The notes beneath the pieces were generated by a model. The model did not search any database and was not told the DNA's origin. It was given only the letters and a program-made list of their open reading frames with translations. Positions 1-7,105 of a DNA stretch of 7,856 nt are shown here, one piece after another. Within the stretch, counting starts at the first letter, position 1; each line of letters opens with the position of its first letter. The stretch is taken from NCBI GenBank assembly GCA_013140465.1, contig JABFST010000286.1, forward strand, positions 1 through 7,856, written 5' to 3'. A program made the translations under genes and the position numbers. Origin of the DNA: Methylococcaceae bacterium. GTDB lineage: Bacteria; Pseudomonadota; Gammaproteobacteria; Methylococcales; Methylomonadaceae.

Positions 1-1840
1 GCCTTACCAAGTCAACAAAGCACGCTTACTAGAAAAAATTGCCGAATTGGTTAAAGAAGGCAAGCTAGAAGGCACTTCCGGTTTGCGCGACGAGTCCGAC
101 AAAGACGGTATGCGCATGGTGATTGAATTGCGCCGTGGCGAAGTGCCGGAAGTGGTGTTGAACAACCTCTACAAACAAACCCAATTCCAAACCGTATTTG
201 GCATCAATATGGTGGCTTTGCTGGACGGTCGTCCGCATTGCATGAATTTAAGCGAAATCCTCAGCGCGTTTATCGACCACCGCCGCGTGTGCGTGACCCG
301 GCGCACCATTTATAACCTCCGCCGTGCGCGAGAACGGGCGCACATCTTAGAAGGCTTGGCGGTTGCGTTGGCGAACATCGACGACATGATCGCCCTGATT
401 AAAGCTGCCAGCAATCCTGCCGAAGCTAAAGAAGGCTTGTTGGCAAGAACCTGGGATGCAGGTTTGGTGTTGGCCTTGCTGGACCGCGCCGATGCCGCAC
501 GTTCGCGCCCCGAAGACCTCACTGCTGAATTCGGCTTGTTAGATGTCGTTTACCGGTTGTCTGAAACCCAAGCCCAAGCGATTTTGGATTTGCGTCTGCA
601 CCGTTTGACAGGTTTGGAACAAGATAAAATCGTCAATGAATATAAACAATTGTTGGAACAAATTGATGAATATCTGGCGATTTTGGGCAGCGATACGCGC
701 CTGATGGAAGTAGTCAGGGAAGAGCTGGTGGCGATTAAAGACCAATATGCCGACCCGCGCCGCACCGAAATCATCCAAAACCAATTGGATTTGTCCGAAC
801 AAGATTTGATTACCGAAGAAGACATGGTAGTCACCATGTCGCACGAAGGCTATGTCAAATCCCAACCCTTAAGCGATTACAAAGCCCAACGGCGCGGTGG
901 TCGCGGCAAATCGGCGACTGCCACCAAAGAATTGGATTATGTCGATAAGCTGATCGTCGCCAACACCCACGACACCATTTTGTGCTTCTCATCCTTAGGC
1001 AAAGTGTATTGGCTAAAAGTTTACCAACTGCCCGTTGCCAGCCGCGCCGCGCGGGGCAAACCGTTTGTCAATTTGTTGGCCTTGGAACAAGGCGAAAAAA
1101 TCAACGCCATTCTGCCTATCCGTGAATTTACCGACAATAAATTCATTTTTATGGCAACCGCACAAGGCACGGTCAAAAAGACCCCGCTCAACGAATTTGA
1201 ACGCCAACGCGCGACCGGAAAAATCGCCATCGACCTTAAAGAAGGCGATAGTTTGGTCGGTGTCGCGGTCACGGACGGGCAACAAAACGTCTTGTTGTTT
1301 GGCAGCACAGGCAAAGCCGTATGCTTTAACGAAGCAGACGTGCGCTCTATGGGGCGCACAGCTTCGGGTGTGCGCGGTATGCGCTTACAAGAAGGGCAGC
1401 GGATTATCTCGTTGATTATCGCCACCGAAGGCACGGTGCTGAACATCACCGAAAACGGCTACGGTAAACGCACCAAACTTGAAGAATTCACCTGCCACAA
1501 ACGCGGCGGACAAGGCTTGATCGCGATTCAAACCTCGGCGCGTAACGGCGATGTGGTCGGCGCAGTGTTGGTCAATGATAACGATGAAATCATGCTGATT
1601 ACCGACGGCGGTACTTTAGTCCGCACCCGTGTTGACGGCATATCCGTGGTCGGGCGCAACACCCAAGGTGTCACGATTATCCGCTTGGACAAAAAGGAAA
1701 AAGTGATAGGTGTGGATAGGATTGCCGGTTTGGCGGGTGTGGATGACCAAGAGGATGCCGAAGGTTTGGATGAGGTGCAAGATTTGAGTGCAGTGGATGC
1801 CGATGATTCGGTAGATGATGTCCAAGACTTAGACGAGTAA
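1..1840 (+). CDS. gyrA: DNA gyrase subunit A, C-terminal part (5' end outside window)
   Basis: GyrA is the DNA-breaking and rejoining subunit of gyrase (GyrA2GyrB2), which introduces negative supercoils using ATP hydrolysed by GyrB. The first base is the last base of a codon and the reading frame is open from base 2, beginning PYQVNKARL, which matches E. coli GyrA from about residue 265. The catalytic tyrosine and quinolone-resistance region lie upstream, outside the window. The tower and coiled-coil part includes the conserved segments [36 protein letters not shown] and [10 protein letters not shown]. The DNA-wrapping beta-pinwheel follows, with a canonical GyrA box QRRGGRG at bases 887-907. 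The pinwheel repeats end at GRNTQGV and a linker leads to a strongly acidic tail of about 30 residues, where DEVQDL and DDVQDL form an imperfect repeat. An acidic tail is also seen in E. coli GyrA, where it modulates wrapping. No frameshift or stop interrupts the frame. The identification is secure; only completeness is limited by the window edge. Confidence 0.98.
   Translation, partial: PYQVNKARLLEKIAELVKEGKLEGTSGLRDESDKDGMRMVIELRRGEVPEVVLNNLYKQTQFQTVFGINMVALLDGRPHCMNLSEILSAFIDHRRVCVTRRTIYNLRRARERAHILEGLAVALANIDDMIALIKAASNPAEAKEGLLARTWDAGLVLALLDRADAARSRPEDLTAEFGLLDVVYRLSETQAQAILDLRLHRLTGLEQDKIVNEYKQLLEQIDEYLAILGSDTRLMEVVREELVAIKDQYADPRRTEIIQNQLDLSEQDLITEEDMVVTMSHEGYVKSQPLSDYKAQRRGGRGKSATATKELDYVDKLIVANTHDTILCFSSLGKVYWLKVYQLPVASRAARGKPFVNLLALEQGEKINAILPIREFTDNKFIFMATAQGTVKKTPLNEFERQRATGKIAIDLKEGDSLVGVAVTDGQQNVLLFGSTGKAVCFNEADVRSMGRTASGVRGMRLQEGQRIISLIIATEGTVLNITENGYGKRTKLEEFTCHKRGGQGLIAIQTSARNGDVVGAVLVNDNDEIMLITDGGTLVRTRVDGISVVGRNTQGVTIIRLDKKEKVIGVDRIAGLAGVDDQEDAEGLDEVQDLSAVDADDSVDDVQDLDE
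887..907 (+). other. GyrA box (QRRGGRG) coding segment
   Basis: Codons for Q-R-R-G-G-R-G, the seven-residue GyrA box in the first blade of the C-terminal pinwheel. In characterised gyrases this motif is required for positive DNA wrapping and thus for supercoiling. It distinguishes GyrA from ParC (topoisomerase IV), in which the box is degenerate or absent. Its presence supports the gyrA call over parC. Confidence 0.9.
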
Positions 1841-1850
1841 GCCATCGCGC

Positions 1851-1879
1851 GTAGAGACGTTGCATTGCAACGTCTTTAC
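1851..1879. repeat. Near-perfect palindrome, probable dispersed repeat element
   Basis: The arms are GTAGAGACGTTGCA (1851-1864) and TGCAACGTCTTTAC (1866-1879), separated by one T. Thirteen of the fourteen positions are Watson-Crick pairs and the remaining one (1854/1876) is a G-T pair. As RNA it would fold into a long hairpin with the top pairs opened into a loop. It lies 10 bases after the gyrA stop and ends 23 bases before the ATPase start. From memory, the outer core GTAGAGACG...CGTCTCTAC resembles palindromes scattered in many copies through cyanobacterial and some other bacterial genomes, so I call it a REP- or MITE-like unit. No T-run follows the second arm (the next bases are CCAAAATTAA), so it is not a standard intrinsic terminator, although the hairpin may still protect the gyrA mRNA end or slow read-through. 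Confidence 0.75.
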
Positions 1880-1902
1880 CCAAAATTAACCCAAGGCCAG
1901 TC

Positions 1903-3036
1903 ATGCTGAAAAGAATACATATCCGCAATTTTTTGTCGTGCGAAGATACTGACATAGAGCTGGATGGCGTAACTGCGCTAATTGGGCGTAATGCGGCGGG
2001 TAAGACTAATGTCTTGAAGGCGATTGAGTGGTGGGCGCAGTTTGGGGTATCTAAAGAGTTATGTGAGTATTTTTCTACTGATTTAGAACCTAATTTTGAA
2101 ATTGAGTTTTTAATTGAGAATGAGCTGTTTAAATACGAATTGAAAACAGTTGCTGAATCCGCTATTTTGTTAATTGAGAATTTGTCTTGTTTTATAAATG
2201 GTAACTGGCAGATTATTGCTGAAAGAGAGAATGAAGCGTTCAGGCATTATAATGAAGATTTTTATCTTACATTAGATTCTCATGTGTCTATGATAAGTGC
2301 CTTGCTTTCTTTGATGCCAAAAAATAAGATCAATCCAGCTCTGATTAGAGTTTATGACTATTTAAGAGCAATCAAATATTATGTGCTGGATGATGTATAC
2401 GAAAATACTGTACAAAATCGTTATTCCGAGCATATTGATATCAGTAGTTACAAACAATGGTTAGCTAAAAGAAATAAAACCAAACCATCATTAGTAATGA
2501 AGTTGTTGTATTTATGGCATGAAGATAAAGAAACACTGGAAGAGCTAAACGCACTGATTGGTGAAAATGGTTTAAATATTGTTAAACATATCGATATTGA
2601 AAAACACGGATTAGGTCTTAAAGATGAAGATAGTTTTTTTACCGTTAACTTTGTCATGGTCAATTCAACGGTAAGCTACCGCCAATTATCTTACGGCACA
2701 CAACGCGTTTTAGCCATATTGCTGGCCTTGTTATACGACAACTGTAGCACTTTATTGATAGAACAACCCGAAGACGGTATCCATTCTGGCTTGTTAAAGA
2801 AATTATTGCCACTGTGTTTTGAATATGGGGCAGCCTATAACAGGCAAATCATTATCGCCACCCATTCACCCGATGTGATTAATTTAGTGCCGCCTGAAAG
2901 TATCAGGTTAGTCAGGATGACTGAAAACGGTACGAAGGTTTCATCTTTGGATGCGGAGCGGTTGCCTTTTATTTATGATTATATAAAGAACGAAGGGGCT
3001 TTGTTTGACTTTATTGATGCGATGGATGATGAGTAA
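1903..3036 (+). CDS. AAA/ABC-type ATPase of the OLD/RecF-like group, candidate defence component
   Basis: A 377-residue soluble ATPase with the split ABC-type nucleotide-binding fold of SMC, RecF and OLD proteins. Seen in order: an N-terminal strand MLKRIHIRNFLSCEDT; Walker A GRNAAGKT at 28-35; a poorly conserved, AT-rich middle (about 60-245); an ABC-signature-like RQLSYGTQR at 260-268; a Walker B region LLIEQPEDGIH at 284-294; and a switch histidine in ATHSPD at 319-324. No TOPRIM, HNH or other nuclease motif is fused to it, and no membrane segment or signal peptide is visible. The Walker B acidic pair reads E287-Q288 rather than D-E; related OLD-like ATPases also use EEPE or EQPE forms, so this need not mean inactivity. 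The start is supported by AAGG six bases upstream of the ATG. The stop overlaps the next gene by one base. The middle is 30% GC in two sampled lines, well below gyrA and serC, which suggests acquisition. ATP binding is a firm inference; a role as sensor or motor in phage defence is inferred from the partner gene. Confidence 0.85.
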   Translation: MLKRIHIRNFLSCEDTDIELDGVTALIGRNAAGKTNVLKAIEWWAQFGVSKELCEYFSTDLEPNFEIEFLIENELFKYELKTVAESAILLIENLSCFINGNWQIIAERENEAFRHYNEDFYLTLDSHVSMISALLSLMPKNKINPALIRVYDYLRAIKYYVLDDVYENTVQNRYSEHIDISSYKQWLAKRNKTKPSLVMKLLYLWHEDKETLEELNALIGENGLNIVKHIDIEKHGLGLKDEDSFFTVNFVMVNSTVSYRQLSYGTQRVLAILLALLYDNCSTLLIEQPEDGIHSGLLKKLLPLCFEYGAAYNRQIIIATHSPDVINLVPPESIRLVRMTENGTKVSSLDAERLPFIYDYIKNEGALFDFIDAMDDE

Positions 3037-3623
3037 TGTATGTCGTTATTGCTGAGGATGATAGCGATGTTAAGTGCTTAAAAATTCTGATTAAACGGCT
3101 GGCAGGTGATAAGCCTCTTACTATAGAAGGTAAGGGTTTTGGTAGTTGTGGAAATATGTTGAATAAGGGAGCTAGATTTCTCAATACTTATAGTAACCAA
3201 GCCAAGTTTAGAAAATTCATTATTTGTCACGATAGGGATAAAAGCTCTTATCAATCCGTATATGAAAAAGTTGCTGATCGAATTATAAATAAGGCAGGCA
3301 TTAACACTAAACAAATTTGTATTTTAATCCCAACGGAAGAAATTGAAGCATGGATACTGGCGGACATAAAAGCCGTTAAAAATGTTATCTCTAGTTGGCC
3401 GCATAACAAAATTGATGGTAGTCCAGAAGACATAAAAAATCCTAAAGAGGTTTTGCAAAGCTTGAGCAGGATCGACAAGCCCAGACCTTTATATAACCAT
3501 GCGTTGCATAATGAAAAAATAATGGAGTATCTTAATTTAGCAGATGTTAAAAGCAAATGCCCGTCTTTTGCCGAATTGGTGGCATTTGTCGAAAGTGGCA
3601 AGGCCAATTACCCCAACAGATAA
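3036..3623 (+). CDS. TOPRIM-like protein (DUF4276/RloB style), candidate effector partner of the ATPase
   Basis: A 195-residue soluble protein. Three acidic motifs in order suggest a TOPRIM-like metal-binding fold: E7 at the end of the first strand (VVIAEDDSD), a DxD pair D66/D68 after a hydrophobic strand (FIICHDRDKSS), and PTEEIEAWILAD at 99-110. The last motif resembles the 'p-E-x-E-a-W-x-L-a-D' segment I know from DUF4276 and RloB-like proteins. TOPRIM domains in OLD nucleases and in PARIS AriB cut DNA or RNA using such residues. The ATG shares its A with the last base of the ATPase stop codon (TAATG), so translation is probably coupled and the two products are likely made together. The gene is AT-rich (33% GC in a sampled line), like its partner. 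Nuclease activity is inferred and not shown. The family name is from motif memory, and a DUF4435-type assignment is possible. Confidence 0.72.
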   Translation: MYVVIAEDDSDVKCLKILIKRLAGDKPLTIEGKGFGSCGNMLNKGARFLNTYSNQAKFRKFIICHDRDKSSYQSVYEKVADRIINKAGINTKQICILIPTEEIEAWILADIKAVKNVISSWPHNKIDGSPEDIKNPKEVLQSLSRIDKPRPLYNHALHNEKIMEYLNLADVKSKCPSFAELVAFVESGKANYPNR

Positions 3624-3633
3624 AACCAGTTTA

Positions 3634-3654
3634 GGTCGGTGTGAACACCTGACC
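3634..3654 (+). terminator. Weak hairpin after the ATPase/TOPRIM pair, possible terminator
   Basis: GGTCGGTG and CACC-T-GACC can pair as eight base pairs with one bulged T (3650) around a TGAA loop. It starts 10 bases after the stop of the TOPRIM-like gene. The bases that follow (CTGTATTTGT) are only mildly T-rich, so it would be a poor intrinsic terminator. It could equally be an mRNA 3' end structure or a remnant of the insertion boundary. The rest of the spacer up to serC (3655-3724) contains no promoter I would defend. Confidence 0.3.
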
Positions 3655-3712
3655 CTGTATTTGTAATGCAACACCCCAAGCCGCGTTAAGCGACGTATTT
3701 AACTTAAAACCT

Positions 3713-3718
3713 AAGAGA
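3713..3718 (+). promoter_or_regulatory. Ribosome binding site of serC
   Basis: AAGAGA lies six bases before the ATG at 3725 and is the only purine-rich stretch at proper distance. It supports this start, which gives the family-typical N-terminus MSRVYNFSAGPS. Confidence 0.5.
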
Positions 3719-3724
3719 ATCAGC

Positions 3725-4804
3725 ATGTCCAGAGTTTATAATTTTAGTGCCGGCCCGTCCGCATTTCCTGAATCGGTTTTACTCCAAGCGCAGCAAGAAA
3801 TGCTGGATTGGCAGGGAAGTGGCATGTCGGTGATGGAAATGAGCCATCGCGGCAAGCATTTTTCGTTGATTGCCAAAGAACTGGAAGCTGATTTGCGCGA
3901 ATTGATGGCGGTGCCTGAAAATTATAAAGTGCTGTTTTTGCAAGGCGGCGCGTCGGCACAATTTTCTTTTATCCCGCAAAATATTTTAAACGGCAAAACC
4001 AAGGCGTGTTACATCAAAACAGGCGCATGGTCAGAAAAAGCCATTAAAGACGCTAAAGCCTATTGCGATGTGCTGGTCAGCGCCAGTTCAGAAGACACCA
4101 AATTTACCAGTATCCCCGATGCGGCGACTTGGGCCTTGGATAGCGATGCGGCCTATTTGCACTATACCTCCAATGAAACCATCCACGGTGTCGAATTCCA
4201 AGGCATTCCCGATGCACAAGGGCTGACTTTGGTGTCTGATATGTCCTCCAATATCTTGTCGCGCCCTGTTGATGTCAGCCAGTTTGGGTTGATTTATGCG
4301 GGTACGCAAAAAAATATGGGCCCTGCGGGCGTAACGGTCGTGATCGTGCGTGATGATTTGGTCGGTCATGCGACTAAACTGACGCCTTCGGTGTTCAATT
4401 ACGCCGAACAGGTCAAAAACGAGTCCATGCTTAATACCCCGGCAACTTACAACTGGTATTTGGTGGGCTTGGTGTTGAAATGGCTGAAAGCCCAAGGCGG
4501 CGTGGCGGCGATTGAGCAGCACAATATCGCCAAAGCGGCAAAATTGTATGCGGCGATAGACCAGTCTAGCCTGTACAGCAATCCTGTGGATGTTGCCGTG
4601 CGTTCACGCATGAACGTACCGTTTATTTTGGCGGATGAAGCCTTGGACAAGCCATTTTTGGCGGCTGCCGAAGCCAATGGCTTGTTTGAATTAAAAGGCC
4701 ACCGTTCGGTCGGCGGAATGCGCGCCAGTATTTACAATGCCATGACTGATGCGGGCGTACAAGCCTTAATCGATTTTATGGCGGAATTTGAACGTACCCA
4801 CTAA
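3725..4804 (+). CDS. serC: Phosphoserine aminotransferase
   Basis: SerC is a cytoplasmic PLP enzyme that transfers the amino group of glutamate to 3-phosphohydroxypyruvate, giving 3-phosphoserine in serine synthesis. In proteobacteria that use the DXP-independent PLP route with PdxB, it also acts on the 4-phosphohydroxythreonine precursor. The protein is 359 residues, close to the 362 of E. coli. It begins with the family hallmark NFSAGPSAFP, has the substrate-phosphate segment MEMSHRGKHF with H41-R42, the cofactor loop QGGASAQF, and the Schiff-base lysine K196 in AGTQKNMGPAG. The C-terminal GHRSVGGMRASIYNAM is also typical. No residue expected in these motifs is missing. In the conserved gammaproteobacterial order serC follows gyrA directly; here the ATPase/TOPRIM pair separates them. 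A 71-base spacer separates it from pheA, compatible with co-transcription. Confidence 0.98.
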   Translation: MSRVYNFSAGPSAFPESVLLQAQQEMLDWQGSGMSVMEMSHRGKHFSLIAKELEADLRELMAVPENYKVLFLQGGASAQFSFIPQNILNGKTKACYIKTGAWSEKAIKDAKAYCDVLVSASSEDTKFTSIPDAATWALDSDAAYLHYTSNETIHGVEFQGIPDAQGLTLVSDMSSNILSRPVDVSQFGLIYAGTQKNMGPAGVTVVIVRDDLVGHATKLTPSVFNYAEQVKNESMLNTPATYNWYLVGLVLKWLKAQGGVAAIEQHNIAKAAKLYAAIDQSSLYSNPVDVAVRSRMNVPFILADEALDKPFLAAAEANGLFELKGHRSVGGMRASIYNAMTDAGVQALIDFMAEFERTH

Positions 4805-4875
4805 GCCTGTTGGCCCTCTGGCTGTAGAGGCAAGTCGGCGATTACCACGCAACAATAATAATTAGAGCAAGCGCA

Positions 4876-5961
4876 ATGTCATCAGTTATTCCCCTTTCTG
4901 AGTTACGCGACAAAATAGATGCTGTCGATGCAGAAATTTTGCAATTAATCAACCAACGTGCCTGTTATGCGATGGAGGTTGCTAAAACCAAAATTGCGCA
5001 AGGCGAGCAAGGGACATTTTATCGCCCAGATCGGGAATCGCTGGTGTTAAGGCGGATTATGGAGCTTAACCAAGGGCCGCTGTCAGACCACACGACGGTG
5101 CGCTTTTTTAGGGAATTGATGTCGGCGTGTTTGGCCTTGGAAAAACCTATGGACATTGCGTTTCTAGGGCCAGAAGGCACGTTTACCCAACAAGCGGCGT
5201 TTAAGCATTTTGGTCATGCCGTTAAGACCATTCCCGTGCCGACGATTAATGAAATTTTTAGTGCCGTGGAGCTTAATAAATGCCAGTTTGGCGTGGTGCC
5301 GGTTGAAAACTCCACCGAGGGTGTGATTAGCCATACTTTAGATCGGTTTTTAACGTCGCCGTTGCAGATTTGCGGCGAGGTTGAAATCAGGGTGCATCAA
5401 AACCTAATGGGGCGTTCTGGCAGTTTGGCAGATATTACCGAAGTGTTTTCACACCAACAATCCTTGGCGCAATGTCGGCAGTGGCTGGACAAACATTTGT
5501 CCCATGCCCGCTTAACCGCCGTGAACAGTAATGCCGAGGCGGCACGCTTGGCGGCGTTGAATCCATTTACGGCAGCAATAGCAGGGATTGCGGCTTCGGA
5601 AGTTTATAACCTGGATATTATTGAAAAAAATATTGAGGACGAACCCAATAACACGACGCGCTTTATGATTATCGGGCAGCAATCACCTTCGGCTACAGGC
5701 AACGATAAAACCACGATGGTGGTGTCTACCGACAACCAGCCTGGGGCGTTGTACAAAATGCTGGAACCTTTGGCGAAATTGGGGATTGATATGGTGAATA
5801 TTGAATCCCGCCCGTCACGTCAGGCTTTGTGGAGTTATATTTTCTTTATTGATATAGACGGACATTGCGAAGACGAGGAAGTGGCCTTGGCTTTAGATAA
5901 GGTAAAAGAAAGCGTTAAGATTTTTAAATTATTGGGTTCTTATCCCAAGGCTGTTTTGTAG
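4876..5961 (+). CDS. pheA: Bifunctional chorismate mutase / prephenate dehydratase (P-protein)
   Basis: This enzyme converts chorismate to prephenate and then to phenylpyruvate, the committed branch to phenylalanine. The 361 residues show three domains. An AroQ-type chorismate mutase (about 5-92) carries R11, R28 and K39 at the same positions as E. coli, with R53-E54 further on. Prephenate dehydratase (about 98-270) contains FLGPEGTFTQQAA, VENSTEG at 143-149 and the catalytic TTRF at 260-263. A C-terminal ACT domain (about 280-361) has GALY at 290-293 and ESRP at 310-313, the phenylalanine-binding motif, so feedback inhibition by Phe is expected. The start is the ATG that gives the exact AroQ register; only a weak AGAG lies eight bases upstream. 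No leader peptide or attenuator is visible in the 71-base serC-pheA spacer, so attenuation of the E. coli type is not supported. The product supplies prephenate for tyrA downstream. Confidence 0.98.
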   Translation: MSSVIPLSELRDKIDAVDAEILQLINQRACYAMEVAKTKIAQGEQGTFYRPDRESLVLRRIMELNQGPLSDHTTVRFFRELMSACLALEKPMDIAFLGPEGTFTQQAAFKHFGHAVKTIPVPTINEIFSAVELNKCQFGVVPVENSTEGVISHTLDRFLTSPLQICGEVEIRVHQNLMGRSGSLADITEVFSHQQSLAQCRQWLDKHLSHARLTAVNSNAEAARLAALNPFTAAIAGIAASEVYNLDIIEKNIEDEPNNTTRFMIIGQQSPSATGNDKTTMVVSTDNQPGALYKMLEPLAKLGIDMVNIESRPSRQALWSYIFFIDIDGHCEDEEVALALDKVKESVKIFKLLGSYPKAVL

Positions 5962-5973
5962 TCGCCAAGCGAC
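5961..5973 (+). other. Short inverted repeat in the pheA-hisC spacer
   Basis: GTCGC-CAA-GCGAC, five perfect pairs around a three-base loop, begins at the last base of the pheA stop codon. It has no T-run after it and is too small to be a convincing terminator. The 34-base spacer that holds it contains no clear Shine-Dalgarno sequence for hisC. Confidence 0.3.
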
Positions 5974-5995
5974 GCAACTGACTTATAACTGCATC

Positions 5996-7105
5996 ATGAC
6001 AACAAACACTCTATATAAGCTGGCGCTGGCTGGCGTACAGCAATTAGTCCCGTATCAGGCGGGCAAGCCGATTAGCGAATTGGAACGCGAATTAGGCATT
6101 AGCCATATTATTAAGCTGGCCTCTAATGAAAACCCATTAGGGCCTAGCAAAAAAGCCTTGGCGGCGATTACCCAAGCATTGCCCGAATTGGCTTTATATC
6201 CTGATGGCAGCGGTTTTGCCTTAAAGCAAGCCTTGGCTAACAAATACGCGCTGACTCCCGAGCATATCACCTTGGGTAATGGCTCAAATGAAATTTTGGA
6301 ATTGGTCGCGAGGGCTTTTTTAGCCCCGGGTTTAGAAGCCGTTTTTTCACAACATGCGTTTGCCGTCTATCCCCTAGTGACGCAAGCGGCGGGCGCAACA
6401 GGCGTAGTTGTACCCGCGCTCAATTATGGTCACGACTTAACAGCCATGTTGCAGGCGATTACGCCGCAAACCCGCGTCGTGTTTGTTGCCAATCCCAATA
6501 ACCCCACTGGCACTTTGTTATCCCAAGCGCAATTGCGGGAATTTATTGCCGCATTGCCGGATACGGTGGTGTGCGTGTTGGATGAGGCTTATTTTGAGTT
6601 TGTCGGCGCCACGGACCCGATCAATTCCATCGATTGGCTGGCAGAATTCCCGCAATTGCTGATTACGCGCACCTTCTCAAAAGCCTACGGTTTGGCGGGA
6701 TTGCGTGTCGGTTATGGCATGTCCAGCCCGGCACTGACGGATTTGTTAAACCGTGTGCGCCAACCGTTTAACAATAATTCGTTGGCCTTGGTGGCTGCCG
6801 AAGCGGCTTTGGCAGACTTTGAACATTTACAGCAAACTGTGGCAGTCAACACTAACGGGATGCAGCAACTGACCGAAGGCTTTAAGGCGTTGGGCTTAGA
6901 ATGGATACCTTCGGCGGGCAATTTTGTGGCAGTGGACATGCAGCGTCCCGGACAACCGCTTTATGAGGCTCTGCTCCATAAAGGCGTGATTGTGCGTCCT
7001 GTCGGCGTGTACCAACTGCCTAACCACCTACGCATCAGCATTGGTACTGAGGCAGAAAACCAGCAGTTCTTGCGGGCCCTGACCGAAGTGTTGGCGCATG
7101 TTTGA
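5996..7105 (+). CDS. hisC: Histidinol-phosphate / aromatic aminotransferase (HisC type)
   Basis: A 369-residue class I/II PLP aminotransferase of the HisC family. HisC converts imidazole acetol phosphate plus glutamate to histidinol phosphate. Copies located between pheA and tyrA in gammaproteobacteria are generally thought to act also on phenylpyruvate and 4-hydroxyphenylpyruvate, the last step of Phe and Tyr synthesis. Visible motifs: KLASNENPLGPS, YPDGSG, GNGSNEIL, NPNNPTG at 166-172, DEAY at 196-199, the Schiff-base lysine K229 in TFSKAYGLAGLRVGY, and the substrate-carboxylate arginine R346 in LRISIGTEAEN. The beginning (LALAGVQQLVPYQAGKP) matches pseudomonad HisC2-type proteins and supports this start, even though no Shine-Dalgarno sequence is evident. 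Its 3' end overlaps tyrA by eight bases, indicating a shared transcript. The family is certain; the main substrate in the cell is inferred from context. Confidence 0.95.
   Translation: MTTNTLYKLALAGVQQLVPYQAGKPISELERELGISHIIKLASNENPLGPSKKALAAITQALPELALYPDGSGFALKQALANKYALTPEHITLGNGSNEILELVARAFLAPGLEAVFSQHAFAVYPLVTQAAGATGVVVPALNYGHDLTAMLQAITPQTRVVFVANPNNPTGTLLSQAQLREFIAALPDTVVCVLDEAYFEFVGATDPINSIDWLAEFPQLLITRTFSKAYGLAGLRVGYGMSSPALTDLLNRVRQPFNNNSLALVAAEAALADFEHLQQTVAVNTNGMQQLTEGFKALGLEWIPSAGNFVAVDMQRPGQPLYEALLHKGVIVRPVGVYQLPNHLRISIGTEAENQQFLRALTEVLAHV

Noticed and set aside
310..865. Several open frames of 70-108 codons on the minus strand inside gyrA
   Set aside because: They lie opposite a well-conserved gyrA frame, have low-complexity or Arg/Ser-rich translations, and show no recognisable motif.
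1013..1449. Open frames up to 142 codons on the minus strand and one of 126 codons in another plus frame
   Set aside because: These are shadows of the GyrA C-terminal domain; the GyrA frame is intact and family-typical through the whole stretch.
1851..1885. Palindrome as a rho-independent terminator of gyrA
   Set aside because: The stem is strong but no T-run follows; the bases after it are CCAAAATTAA.
1860..1888. Sigma-70 promoter for the ATPase gene with TTGCAT as -35
   Set aside because: The matching -10 at 17-base spacing would be AAATTA, too far from TATAAT, and the -35 falls inside the palindrome.
1528..1955. Minus-strand frames across the gyrA end and the start of the ATPase gene
   Set aside because: They cross two real genes and the palindrome. 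The translations are Ser/Thr- or His/Pro-rich with no family resemblance.
1..3623. Functional link of the ATPase/TOPRIM pair to gyrase because it follows gyrA
   Set aside because: gyrA is normally next to serC, and the pair differs in base composition. Adjacency is better explained by insertion than by shared function.
3655..3724. Degenerate second copy of the left palindrome near TTGTAATGCAACACC, as a flanking repeat
   Set aside because: Only a short TGCAAC core is shared and there is no matching second arm; this is likely chance.
4815..4830. Terminator between serC and pheA (CCTCT...AGAGG)
   Set aside because: Only five pairs around a six-base loop with no T-run after it; not enough to claim a site.
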